Below, piece by piece: positions 10,112 through 19,619 of a stretch of 64,000 nucleotides of DNA. Both the position numbers and the translations under genes were made by a program. Positions within the stretch are counted from its first letter, which is position 1. Every line of letters begins with the position of its first letter. The DNA is from Prorocentrum cordatum (taxonomy: Eukaryota; Sar; Dinophyceae; Prorocentrales; Prorocentraceae). The notes under the pieces were generated by a model. The model ran no database searches, was not told the origin of the DNA, and was given only the letters and a program-made list of their open reading frames with translations. Where the stretch lies: contig CAUYUJ010000383.1 in assembly GCA_963575745.1 (NCBI GenBank), positions 30,001-94,000 of the forward strand. The letters are read 5' to 3'.

Positions 10112-10860
10112 GTGGGGATACTCCGTTCTCACCAGTGCCAGGGTTTTCATAGGAGGCGGGCAATACCCCCACTTTGTGGGGGGGCCGGTTCAAGCTCTAC
10201 CAAATTTCCAAACGACTCTTCGCCACCACCCACACCCAGCTTCCCGCCCTATGACGTTCGGACACTTCACTTCGTGGCATGCGGACGACCGTGGCTACTA
10301 TTCAGGGCCCCGCGGCCGACGACGACGGCGTGCGCGCGCGAAGAAAAAACGAATGTGTCCCGCATGGTATTATTTGACAGGGATGATGGCCCTGGCAGGT
10401 GCGCAACCGTTGTTGCAGAAGTTCGAAAAAGTTGCTCGCAAAAGCCCGTTTGACAGAAATGATTAAACAGTGTTGGGTTTCCTACAAATCCGCAAGAGCG
10501 CGCGGGATGAAATTTTGACATTGTTTTGAAAAACCATTGTTTTTTTGATGTTTTTATGTTAAAATCGCTACGAAAACTAAGGTTTTGGAAGGATTTCGTC
10601 TTGCGCGCGCGAATGTCCACTTTACCTTATTTTTTCAAGGGATTCTTGAAGTTTGGTTATGTTAGAACAAGAAATGTCAACTTTAGCTTATTTTCTGCAA
10701 GGGAAAACCGATCGTAACAACACAACCGGATCCGGACTCCCCCGTTTTGCCTGAGACTTCCTCACGAAAATGATGAAAATGAGGCTGCGGCTTAGGCGCG
10801 GCGGGAGGGTCGTGCACCAGGGGCCCCAACAATAATTATTCTTTAGAAGTAATAATGTTC
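10112..10860. other. No supported gene; AT-richer from 10450
   Basis: Shares short words (CATGGTATTATTTGACAGGG) with 5595-5612 and ends of the AT-richer repeat family (TTCTTGAAGTTTGGTTATG). Probably old repeat. No domain-bearing frame. Confidence 0.4.
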
Positions 10861-10861
<1 letters not shown>

Positions 10862-10932
<71 letters not shown>

Positions 10933-11022
10933 AACAACGCAACAAACAACATCCTTACCGGTATCGAACTTCAGCCACGCACCCAGGCACAATGAATGAC
11001 CGTTCGGCCCCCTCACTCTGAT
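10862..11022 (+). repeat. (CAA)n tract plus composite R module
   Basis: About 23 AAC units (10862-10931) followed by the R module (10932-11022) with CAGCCACGCACCCAGG and GACCGTTCGGCCCCCTC. Likely the right part of composite copy 3, separated from it by the sequence at 10112-10860. Confidence 0.65.
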
Positions 11023-11439
11023 TTATTTCTCGTGTTCCTCCTCCACCTCCTCCTCCTCCTCCATCTCCTCCTCATTGTTCGATCATCGTTCGCCCTTTCT
11101 TCAACATGCTCTCCTCTTGTTCCTCCATCTCTTGTGCACCAGACATTGGTTGGACGATGCCTGCGACCACATACCGTCGGACAGCTGGGAGCACGCCCTC
11201 CTCCAGCACGTGCAGACAACGAACCCGAGCCCAGCCGCGCTGCCCCCCAGGGGGCCCGCCGGCAGGCCCGACGGTGGACTCGGCGCCCTTCGCTCCGCCC
11301 CGCTCCTCAGGCATGCGATGCTCCAATGGTTTCACTACGGGGTCCCCAGGAGTCCCGACCGTTCACCCCAGGACCAGTTCTTCATCCTGAGATTTTTTGA
11401 CCGTCTTGGAGCCCCTTGAGTCTAGGCCCTCCCAGATGG

Positions 11440-11610
11440 GTTCGGAGTAGATGGAGTCTGAGGATCGCGCCGCATCGCCGATACATGGGCGATGCAGCTC
11501 GATGTGGAGCCCGAGTTTCTCCACGCCGACGTCGCCGGTGCATCACCGACGTTGCCGGTGCATCGCCGATACATCGCCGGTGCATCATCGACGTTGCCGG
11601 TGCATCGTCC
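11440..11610 (+). repeat. GCCGGTGCATCNNCGA minisatellite
   Basis: Repeats of GTTGCCGGTGCATC and GCCGATACATCGCC. Related to the palindromic cluster at 2690-2795. Confidence 0.5.
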
Positions 11611-11794
11611 TTGGGGCCAGTTCTTCATCCTGAGCTGTTTTGTCGAGGGTCTTGGGGCCCCGCTGAGGGCTCCCAGCGGAAGCGGCGAAAGACCTCCCGC
11701 CCCAGTTTTTGTCACACAGCGAGCACGGCTGGGCTCCGATCCGCTGTTCTTTTTCCTCGTGCCCCCCCCTCACCATCGCCGCAACAAGCTGGGC

Positions 11795-12084
11795 TCAAGG
11801 CCGTCCCCTTTGCGGGCCAGGGCGACGCGCGGCAGTGGCGGTTCCCCGACAGCCCCGCGGGGCCCGCAGGGCTCCAAAGAGAGCATGGGCCGTCAAAAAA
11901 AAGAAGGGGAACCCCCCCCCAGCGTTCGCAGCGGCAAGAACGACTCCGTCTGGCGCGAGGTCGTGTCGCGGTTGGAGGCTGACTACCGGGCCTCGCCGTT
12001 GTCGCCTGGCGAGGCAGAGGTGGTGTTGAGCTTGTCCATGGTCAGCCAGCTCAAGGATCGCCGGCCGAATCCCGATCGCAAGGG
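11795..12084 (+). CDS. Possible exon, unknown acidic-basic protein
   Basis: A plus-strand frame with strong third-position G/C bias reads a mixed hydrophilic peptide. Its clearest part is at about 11921-12084 (NDSVWREVVSRLEADYRASP and SLSMVSQLKDRRPNPDRK), with helix-like heptads. It then passes into an AG-rich microsatellite (12088-12170), which would be intron or low-complexity tail. No family is recognised and the exon borders are not determined. Among the unassigned frames of this region it is one of the more protein-like. Confidence 0.35.
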
Positions 12085-12087
12085 AGA

Positions 12088-12170
12088 GAGTGAAAGGGAG
12101 AGAGAGAGAGGGAGGGAGAGAGGGAGGGAGGGAGAGAGGGGAATGGAAGAAGAGGGAGGGGGAAGGGAAG
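12088..12170 (+). repeat. (GGGAGA)n purine microsatellite
   Basis: GAGAGA and GGGAGGGAGAGAGG words. Confidence 0.85.
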
Positions 12171-12379
12171 CCCGGCAAGCGCGCTTCAAAAGACCAGGTA
12201 ACCAGAACCAGGGAGACGAAAAGACCAGACGGTACCGGGGAAAGTGGACGTCATGTAAGGCCACGCCGCCGGGGCACAGAGGTAAGCCTGGGTGGACAGC
12301 GGCGCGTGGACGCCCGCAGGTCCTGAGTGGTCGGCGGGCGCTCAGCGATCTTCGTAGCGGACCTAAAGATAACTGCGGT

Positions 12380-12455
12380 AGCGATAACAACAATAATAAC
12401 AATAACCATAGCAACGATAACGACAACGATAACAACGATATCGTATCGTTATCGC
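12380..12455 (+). repeat. (AACGAT/AACAAT)n microsatellite
   Basis: ATAACAACAATAATAACAATAACC then ACGATAACGACAACGATAAC, ending in a short palindrome GATATCGTATCG. Confidence 0.8.
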
Positions 12456-12597
12456 TGTTCTTGTGCTCCTGATGGTCACGATGCCCAGAGGCTGCGTGGA
12501 GTGTCCCACGTCATGCCTTGGCCGTGGCCCTTCCCTGCAGCGTTCTCTCTGTGCTTGGCTCTGTCCTGCAGTCGACCAATGTATTCTGGTGAGGCGC

Positions 12598-12753
12598 CCA
12601 CCAGGTGACGTCGAAGTCCGCTTCGGCCAGGTTCTCGAGGAACCTCGCAGCGCTTTCCAGGGACTGGCGAAGGGAGTCCAGGAGCGAGTTCGCGGCCGCG
12701 CGATGGTCCCAGTTCCACTCTACATTCTGGCAGTATGCGTGCCAGGCCCCCGA
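12598..12753 (-). CDS. Possible exon, unknown helical protein
   Basis: The minus strand contains about 50 codons of very protein-like sequence: GAWHAYCQNVEWNWDHRAAA, then a Leu-, Ser- and Glu-rich amphipathic helix (SLESAARFLENLAEADFDVT). Its codons are unlike neighbouring repeats. The upstream side (12758-12975) is a dispersed repeat shared with 17448-17690, so the exon probably begins near 12753. The downstream boundary is unknown. No family is recognised. Confidence 0.4.
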
Positions 12754-12757
12754 CAGC

Positions 12758-12975
12758 ATGTGAGGCGTTCCAAACATGGCCTTGCCTTCGAGGATCGAAG
12801 GATTTGTCGTCTCTTCCGCCTCGGAAGGCGGCGGAAGGTCGGCGGCAGAAACGAGGCCGCCTCCGCTGGCAGAAGCCGGCGGAAGGGCGGCGGAAGGTGA
12901 CGGAAGTAAAACATGCGTCCCCGCAAGAGATGAAAACCTTTTTGGGTTCCAGTTTCCGGGATACGCCATGTACCC
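12758..12975 (+). repeat. Dispersed repeat R2, copy 1
   Basis: Shares its order of blocks with 17448-17690: TGTGAGGCG(T/C)TCCA(A/G)ACATGG, CGAGGATCGA, TC(C/G)GCGGAAGGCGG-type words, GGCGGAAG(C/G)..., then AAGA(T/G)A...TTTTTGGG and a GCCA-rich end. Confidence 0.6.
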
Positions 12976-13039
12976 CGCTTTGTTCCACAGACCGTTGGTT
13001 GAGATGATTCGCCTATTTGGAGGTTTCTAGGCGATTCGG

Positions 13040-13186
13040 TGGAAGGGTAAAGTCGGGCATGTCCTTCTACAGGAAGAAAAAATAGGTTTGTCAACGATGT
13101 GTCGTGTCCTTTCGATTATGCTTGATTTTTCTGTGATCTCTACCAAAATCCGCCTGTAGGAGGACAAGCCTGATCTAATGGAAGGG
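13040..13186 (+). mobile_element. Inverted-repeat element A, copy 1, with 8-bp target duplication
   Basis: The element is 13048-13178 (131 bp). Left end TAAAGTCGGGCATGTCC and right end GGACAAGCCTGATCTAA are inverted repeats. It is bounded by TGGAAGGG at 13040-13047 and 13179-13186, an 8-bp target site duplication. No coding capacity, so a non-autonomous DNA transposon (MITE) by structure. Confidence 0.7.
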
Positions 13187-13454
13187 CCTTTTACACATGT
13201 CGGACGTGGCTGGCCGTTGCCTTCAGGTCCCGCGCGCTGGCTGCCTTGCTCACCGAGAGTCGCTCCACTACTCGCAGAGTGCCTACTCGCAAGTGTTCGA
13301 CAAATATTCGCTCGCCTCAGTGTAAGTATCGGAGGTTGGGGGGTGAGATCGCGGTGGAACGGAGACCCCCAACCGGGAAATCGTTTCGTTTCGTTCGTGT
13401 CGTGCGTGCGGGCGAGGCGAAGCTGCGTGGGCGCGCGAGAGGAATGAACCCGCC

Positions 13455-13925
13455 GATGCTAGGGCAAAATCAAGACAAATGCTTCTCCTCCGTCCGTCCG
13501 TCCGTCCGTCCGGCGGTGGCCCTGCCGGGGTCCCGCGGTGTCCCGTGGTGTCCCGTGGTGTCCGCCGTTGGTAGGGCGAAGTCAAGACACACGTTTCTCC
13601 TCCGTCCGTCCGTCCGTCCGTCCGGCGGTGGCCCTGCCGGGGTCCCGCGGTGTCCCGTGGTGTCCCGTGGTGTCCGCCGTTGGTAGGGCGAAGTCAAGAC
13701 ACATGTTTCTCCTCCGTCCGTCCGTCCGTCCGTCCGCCCGTCCGGCGGTCGCATTAGCGGTGTCCCGCGGTGTCCCGTGGTGTCCCGTGGTGTCCCGTGG
13801 TGTCCGCCGTTGCTAGGGCGAAGTCAAGACACATGATTCTTCCCCGCCCGCCCGTCCGTCCGTCCGCCTGGCAATGACTCACAGTGTCCAGCGGTATCCC
13901 GTGGTGTCCCGTGGTGTCCCTTTGA
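13455..13925 (+). repeat. Higher-order repeat, period 112-130 bp, four units
   Basis: Each unit contains TAGGGC(G/A)AA(G/A)TCAAGACA, a TCCGTCCG tract, a CGGTGGCCCTGCCGGGG-like block and two to four GTGTCCCGTG decamers. Unit starts fall at about 13462, 13574, 13686 and 13816. Confidence 0.75.
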
Positions 13926-14482
13926 GTGAGGTCGATATTGAGATCGATATTGAGATCGATACTATAATCGATGTGATGCCCCGAGGTGTCCCGTGGTGTC
14001 CCACAAAGTGAGATCGATAGTGAGATGGGTAGTGAGATCGACAGGTGTCCCGTGGTATCCCGTTGAGTGAGATCGATAGTCAGATCGATATTGAGATCGA
14101 TATGGTGGTGCCCCGAAGTGTCCCATGGTGTCGTGGTGTCCCGTGGCGTCCCAAAAAGTGAGATCGATAGTGAGATCGATAGTGAGATCGACAGGTGTCC
14201 CGTGGTGTTCCGTGGTGTCCCGTTGAGTGAGATCGATAGGGAGATCGAGAGTGAGATCGATCGTGAGATCGATGTGGTGTCCCGAGGCGTCCCGTGGTGT
14301 CCCGTGGTGTCATATGGTGTCCCGTTGGATGAGAACGATAGTGAGATCGATAGTGAGACCGATAGTGAGATCGAGAGGTGTCCCGCGGTGTCCCATGGTG
14401 TCCCGTGGTGGCCCGTGGTGGCCCGTGGTGGCCCGTGGTGTCCCGTGGTGTCCCGTTGAGTGAGATCGATAGTGAGATCGAT
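13925..14482 (+). repeat. Two interleaved minisatellites: GTGTCCCGTG and GAGATCGATAGT
   Basis: Blocks of the 10-mer GTGTCCCGTG alternate with blocks of the 12-mer GAGATCGATAGT about every 60-110 bp. The minus strand stays open for 327 codons across the array, giving an artificial Ser/Ile/Leu/Asp protein. Confidence 0.8.
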
Positions 14483-15009
14483 TGAGCCAGATGTTGGTTC
14501 CCCCCATCTCCCCCCCCACAACCTTCTTATCACCAGAAGGGTGGTCGTATAGGTATCGTAAATCGTAAGAATCTCCGCTGCGGATTGAGGCCATTTGCGA
14601 ATAGTTTTTTTGCGAGTGGTGGAACGCACTTGTCTACTGGCAGTGTCAGCCATTTCGTCTCGCGCCCACCGCCTCTGCCGGTTTATCCCACGAGCCGTGC
14701 CAGGCGCCCCTGTTTTGCCGTCCGTCCCGGGAGTCACAGGGCTGCCACTGATCCCAGCCGCTCGCTCGTGCCTCGCCCGTGGTGGCCCGCCCGCTCGTGT
14801 GTCGCCCGTGGTGGTCTGTCGGACGGGGCTTGGACGAGGCTAACCCTGAGATCCTGGCGTCTCGACTGTTTCGAGCCGGGCGTTCTTGCCTCTCTTCGGG
14901 CCCCGGGACTCACAGATCGACCCAGCTCGAGAAGTGACGCAGAAAGATGAGGTATAGGGCTGTTGTCGTCGCCTGTTCGCGCTGTTGCAATGTTTGTCGC
15001 TGCGTCGGA

Positions 15010-15120
15010 TCTCAGGGAACTCCGTCCCAGAGCGTTCTGGAACGCTGTGCAACAGCAGCGGCGCCCGATGCATCCTCCAGAGCTGCCGGGTTGCAGAGAT
15101 TCTCGATTTGTCCTCACCCG
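15010..15120 (+). repeat. Dispersed repeat R3, copy 1
   Basis: GAGCGTTCTGGAACGCTGTGC, GCGGCGCCCGATGCATC and AGAGATTCTCGATTTGTC match the order of blocks at 54206-54320. Confidence 0.45.
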
Positions 15121-15145
15121 GATTTAGCCTCGTCCTGGATTGATC

Positions 15146-15640
15146 TTAGCTTGCTGGGACCTGCTGGCGTCCTGGGAAGCGGGGCCGGGGGCCTGGGCGG
15201 GCCCCGAGCTCGTCGTCCGGCCCCCGGGTGTCGGAGGCCTTTGGCTGGTCCTCACCTGGCTGGCGGTCCACTGCGCTCCAGGCAGGCTCGAGCTTTGGGT
15301 CCAGGTCGGGCCTGTCCGCTGAGGTGGAGCTGATGGGCGCACTGGGGACTTCGGGGTCGTGCCCGCCGAATGTCACCTGCCTGATCGTGCGCCTTTCGGC
15401 AGGGGCTTCGAGACTGTCTGCAGGGCGACGGTCAGCTGGGAGCTCGTCGCAGGGCCAGGCCTCGCTCTGCTGCTGCGGCGTCTCGGGGTCCGAAGACCGC
15501 GGGCCAGCAGCGCCAGGACCCCTGTCCCCGTCTCGCCGCCGCCCCTGGTGGTGGGAAGGTGGGGCGGGGCGGGCGCGGCCTTCTTGGCCCTTGGAACGGC
15601 CTCGTGAGGCGCCTCGTCGGTCGGCCCGGCAACTCGGGAA
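15146..15640 (-). pseudogene. Minus-strand gene fragment, low-complexity acidic/Pro-rich protein
   Basis: Reading leftward from 15640, one frame is open and protein-like to about 15485 (PTDEAPHEAVPRAKKAA...TGTGVLALLA). A second frame then continues to a TAA at 15146 with a hydrophilic Asp/Glu/Pro/Ser composition (SSDPETPQQQSEAWPCDELP, then TFGGHDPEVPSAP). The change of frame near 15485 is either a frameshift or a small intron. A GTGACA after an AG could also be a donor within it. It sits 7 bp from the inverted-repeat element at 15647-15785. It looks like a disordered protein region and the family is unknown. Confidence 0.35.
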
Positions 15641-15646
15641 GCAAAC

Positions 15647-15785
15647 AATGACATAAACATAAAATCTCGGAGGTCCGCGCGGATTTCTCGGATCGGCGTT
15701 GGAGCGCGCCAGGGGCGGCGTCGGAGGCGCCAGCGCCCATCCGAGAAGTCCGCGCGGACCTCCGAGTTTTTATGTTTATGTCATT
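15647..15785 (+). mobile_element. Inverted-repeat element B, complete copy
   Basis: 139 bp whose two ends are inverted repeats of about 58 bp with only a few mismatches: AATGACATAAACATAAAA, then CTCGGAGGTCCGCGCGGA and TTCTCGGAT on the left, and the same on the complementary strand on the right. A short GC-rich loop lies between. No clear target duplication was seen. Copies or halves lie at 150-202, 32714-32889 and 53611-53666. Confidence 0.75.
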
Positions 15786-15894
15786 TCTCGTTCCCCTAAA
15801 CTCGCCTCGCAGGGGGTGGGGCGGCGGCGGCGGGACTGGTGCGCCCCTGGCGCGTTCGCGCTCCGCGGTGGCCGAAGGGGGCCCACCGTTCGCA

Positions 15895-16365
15895 CGCGCC
15901 TACCCCACCAATTTTGGGACGCCCCTCACACGCATCGTGGCCCCACAGGGAGTCACACCGAGGGCGCAAATGCCAGCGTTCGCATGCGCCCACCGGGCCC
16001 AGTTTGGCAAGCCCCTCGCACGTTCCGTGGCCCCATAGGGAGCCCCACCGAAGGCCCAAATGCCCGAGCTCGCATGCGCCCACCGCACCCATGTTGGCAC
16101 GCCCCTCACACGATTCGGGGTCCCATAAGGAGCCCCACCGAAAGCCCAATTCAAATGCCAGTGTTCGCACGCACCCACCGCAGCCATTTTGGTACACCCT
16201 TCACACGTTTCGTGACCCCACAGGGAGCCCTACCGAAAGCCCAAAAGCCAGCGTTCGCATGCGCCCACCGCACCCATTTGGGCACGCCCCTTACACGCTC
16301 CGTTGCCCCACAGGCACGCACCCCTTCACACGTTTGGTAGCCCCATAGGGAGCTCCACCGAATGA
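15895..16365 (+). repeat. 90-bp satellite S90 array, about five units
   Basis: CACACG words fall at 15927, 16017 (CGCACG), 16107, 16202, 16292 (TACACG) and 16327, giving a period of 90 bp with one 95-bp step and a truncated last unit. Consensus features are CACG-TTCGTGGCCCCA, AGGGAGCCCCACCGAA, GCCCAAATGCC and TTCGCATGCGCCCACCG. Confidence 0.85.
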
Positions 16366-16559
16366 CGATTCCACAGTTGCTGATGGTCGGGTTCTTCGCC
16401 AGGCTGAATTTTTGAGTAATTGTTGAGCCTCCCGGAGGCTTCTCGTCGCCGCGGATGGGTCTGAGCCTTCCGGAGGTTTCTCGTCGCCACGGTTGGATCC
16501 GCTTCGAGCGACGAGTCAGGATGCATCCAGGGAGGGAATTGGAGACCCATGTGTGATGC

Positions 16560-16795
16560 AGTGTTGCTTTAGACTCGGGCAAATGTACCTAGATGAAGGC
16601 GAGGCCCGAAATGTAACCTGGACTGCACGCAAGTCGGGAAATCTCGCTTGCACGTCTTTTCGGCCCAGCGCTGTTTGGAATGGCGGCGGCGGAGGGTGGA
16701 CGGGGGGGGAGAATTCCCGTATGCAGGCTGGCTCGCTAGAATCTGCATGCAAGCGCGATCCTATGTTGGCCACGCGCAGAGGGGGGTAGGGGGGG
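16560..16795. other. No supported gene
   Basis: Mixed sequence with a short G run near 16785. Nothing assigned. Confidence 0.35.
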
Positions 16796-16945
16796 GGGGC
16801 AAGCCTTCTTAGAAATACCCTTGATTCTCAGAAGGCGCGTGCCTTGCCTATAGACGTAAAGCCTGCGCCCTTTCAGAAGCAGCCTACTCCTCAGAAGCAG
16901 CCTTCCCTCTTCCCCCACATCCCCTTGTGCGTGCCGCCAACTGCT
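16795..16945 (+). repeat. Dispersed repeat R1, copy 2
   Basis: Matches 1045-1190. It ends at the start of the exon-like frame at 16938. Confidence 0.5.
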
Positions 16946-17084
16946 GGCCCTCCCCCAACACGAGGAGGAGCTCGCCAGCGAGGTCCGCAAGATCGTACGG
17001 GAGGAGCTGTGGCGGCCCTTCGGGCAGGGCCCCGCGGAGCAGCCCGCGCCCGTGGCCAAGGAGCGAATGGGGGAGCGCGGATGA
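16938..17084 (+). CDS. Possible last exon, unknown protein
   Basis: A plus-strand frame without its own ATG reads QLLALPQHEEELASEVRKIV, then REELWRPFGQGPAEQPAPV, and ends in TGA at 17082-17084. The composition is strongly protein-like, with an acidic-basic helix followed by a Pro-rich end. It follows directly on repeat R1, which would then be the end of an intron. No family is recognised. The purine tract begins within 20 bp of the stop. Confidence 0.4.
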   Translation, partial: QLLALPQHEEELASEVRKIVREELWRPFGQGPAEQPAPVAKERMGERG

Positions 17085-17091
17085 GGTAGGA

Positions 17092-17268
17092 AGAGGTGGA
17101 GGAGGAGGAGAAGGGGAGCAGGAGGAGGAGGAGGAGCAGGGAAAGGGTTCCTCCTCCTCCTCCTTCTCCTCCTCTTCCTCCTCTTCCTCCGCCTCCTTCT
17201 CTTCTTCCTCCTCCTCCTCCTCCTCCTCCTCCTCCTCCTCCTCCTCCTCCTCCTCCTCCTCCTCCCCA
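17092..17268 (+). repeat. Inverted purine/pyrimidine tract, (GGA)n then (CCT)n
   Basis: GGA units at 17092-17145 switch to CCT/CTT units at 17150-17268, giving an imperfect inverted repeat able to fold into a large hairpin. Confidence 0.85.
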
Positions 17269-17447
17269 AACAGCCCCTCTGCACTAACGCCCACGCCTGC
17301 GGCCGTGCTGACGCGCCCGCTGTCGCCGCCTCGTTTCCGTCGAATCTGGGCAGTCTTGAAAGTGAGAGCTGAAGCAGTGGAGTGGGTCGGGTCGGCCATT
17401 CCTCTTCCTCTTCTTCGGTCGGTGGTTTTTCTCCCCTCTCAGCTTCT

Positions 17448-17690
17448 ATGTGAGGCGCTCCAGACATGGACTCGTCATCGAGGATCGATTGTGTTGCCAT
17501 CGCTTCCTCGGCGGAAGGCGGTGGGAGGTCGTCGGCAGGAGGCAGGAGTACAACGAGGGCGCCGCCGCCGGCGGAAGCTGGCGAAAGGCTGGCGGAAGGC
17601 GGCGGGGAGCGAAAGGCGCGCCCCCAAAAGATGCCAGTCTTTTTGGGGGGTCCGGGGTTTTGGAATTTGCCACACATCCACCACGTTGCT
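17448..17690 (+). repeat. Dispersed repeat R2, copy 2
   Basis: See copy at 12758-12975. In this copy the middle GCGGAAG block is longer. Confidence 0.6.
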
Positions 17691-17826
17691 AAGGAAAGTG
17701 CCTCGCATCAAGACGGGTGCCCCTTCACTCTGCCCTAGCAGTTAGATGCCCCCACAGCGGCGGTAGCCAAAATGCCAAACAAATACTCGATGTTTCCGCT
17801 TTCGCCGGGCCTGGATCGGCTAGGCC

Positions 17827-18138
17827 TTGACCTTGGCTGACGCCCGCGAGGCGTTGGGTGCCCAGAGAGACCCGTGGACTCAGGAATTAGAGGCGCTCCT
17901 CTTCCTTCCCCTACTCCACCCCCCTGCGTGGATAGCAGGGCTCCGTCAAGGATTCGGGGATATCCAGGGCACACCCCGTCGGTGGGAAGCCGACGGGGAG
18001 GTCGGTGCGCCCAGACGGGCGGTGAATTGGATACACGGGCGACCATTCCCCAGGATTGGCGGATGCTTTTTATTTATGTATTTGTGCTCGTCGCCGGGGC
18101 TTGGAACGCCTGGAGAGGGAGGAAGGGAAAGGAGGTAG
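17827..18138 (+). CDS. Hypothetical ORF, doubtful
   Basis: 103 codons beginning LADAREALGAQRDPWTQELE and ending in a Gly/Arg tail caused by the adjoining GGA tract. No motif is recognised and the overlapping frame at 17874 is also open. Coding status is unproven. Confidence 0.2.
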   Translation: MTLADAREALGAQRDPWTQELEALLFLPLLHPPAWIAGLRQGFGDIQGTPRRWEADGEVGAPRRAVNWIHGRPFPRIGGCFLFMYLCSSPGLGTPGEGGRERR

Positions 18139-18369
18139 GACGAGGAGGAGGAGGAGGAGGAAGGGTGGCGAATGGGGAACAAAAGTACGAACAGGCGATC
18201 CCGCGTAGTGATTCGAGACAAACGCGAACCCATTAAATTAATCAGCATCCCTAAGCAATGCAGGGTTTAGGCCATAATACCGACCCAAGATGATGCAACT
18301 GTTCCCGTCGATGTGACAAGGTTCGAGAAGTGCATCATGGTGTTGTGAGATTGCACATGGAGGCACGAA

Positions 18370-18400
18370 CACATATATATATATATATATATACACACCA
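18370..18400 (+). repeat. (TA)n microsatellite
   Basis: ATATATATATATATATATAT followed by ACACACC. Confidence 0.9.
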
Positions 18401-18405
18401 AATCC

Positions 18406-19420
18406 CTAACAACACCAGACCCTATGGGTTTTGCTGAAGCCGCACCGAACGTAACTCACGTGCCGATATGGAGCCGCGCCCCACAAGAATATCCACCCAT
18501 GGGTCGTCACAGGGGACGGATCTAACCCGGGCGTCGAGCGCCACTCCTGGGGTGTGGTTCGCGTGGCCGGCCCAGAGCAGAATTGGCATTTCGAATGGGG
18601 GCTAATCCGAGGCGCGCGCAGGACCAAAGGCCGCGACCAACTTCTGAGCAGGCAATTGCGGGCACCTTGCCCCTCCCATGACAGTTCCGGAGCTTGGATC
18701 CGGCATGCAATGAACAGCGACTGCTGTGGTCCTGTGCTGCATGCTCTAAACAGCCTGGCCGCGGCAGGGCTCGGGCAGTGAAGACACGACTGTCGGAAAC
18801 GCCTTTTCCGGCGCCGCCGGCTCCCGGCAGCCTGATCAGGAGAGCGAGCATGGATGCGAGAAAAACGAGCACTCCCGCCTGCATCCCAACCCGCGCGGAT
18901 CCTCCATCGGTGCGGCGTGCCGAAGACCTGTGGTGAGACAAAGGCGCGGGGCGCGGCCGCCGACGTAAGTCGATCGTTAAGCACAATTCGCGCAGTTGAT
19001 TCCTAGCGCGCGTGTTTCTCAACAGCGGGTGCTGGATAGAGGTGCGAGCCAGCCAAACGCAGTGAAGCCGATCCTCGCGCGAATTGCACGCGATGTCCTC
19101 TTCGCAACAACCGGCCAGCATCAACTCCTGATGGGGACGTAGAGTTGCTGCCAAGGATACCTGAAATTACAGACCCGCGGTCAGCCACATAACACATGAA
19201 GTTGGAGCATTCCCCCATGCGATTTTTAGCGCCAACAATTCTGCACGCGGCACTGACAGATGAGGGCCAGGCAACGAAATCGAAACCGAACGGTGAGTTA
19301 CCATTGGAGTAACTAGTGGAAGTGAACGAAACTTCCGCCATTCCAACACGTCCAAACCGATTATCCCCCGATGCTTTTCCCCCCGGAAGCGCCACAGAAA
19401 GCCGATACATTACCCAACCA
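18406..19420 (-). pseudogene. LINE retrotransposon remnant (RNase H and tail)
   Basis: On the minus strand a frame starting at 19355 contains LSVPRAELLALKIAW, resembling the RAEL motif around the catalytic glutamate of retroelement RNase H. An overlapping minus frame (19410-19003) carries YVADRGSVISGIL, resembling the next RNase H segment around the conserved aspartate. The frames change several times. Further downstream (18984-18406) a Cys-containing stretch recalls the C-terminal tail of dinoflagellate LINE proteins. Heavily decayed; no complete domain. Confidence 0.4.
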
Positions 19421-19619
19421 AGAGCCAGCCATGAGGCACCCAGGAAAATATCATTGCATCCAACCGCCCACCTTCCTGATCAGGAGGCGGCAGTAGCGCC
19501 GTGGCCGATGCCGAAAACAGGCCCCTCAACCAAACATGCGGTTTGGCTTCAGCTAGAGGAAACAAATCTGATGCCGGAGATGCACACTGCCCGTGCGCGG
19601 CGATGCGCACGACGCGCCC

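Noticed and set aside
13754-14737. 327-aa minus-strand ORF rich in Ser-Ile-Ser-Leu and Thr-Gly-His
   Set aside because: Direct translation of GTGTCCCGTG and GAGATCGATAGT minisatellites.
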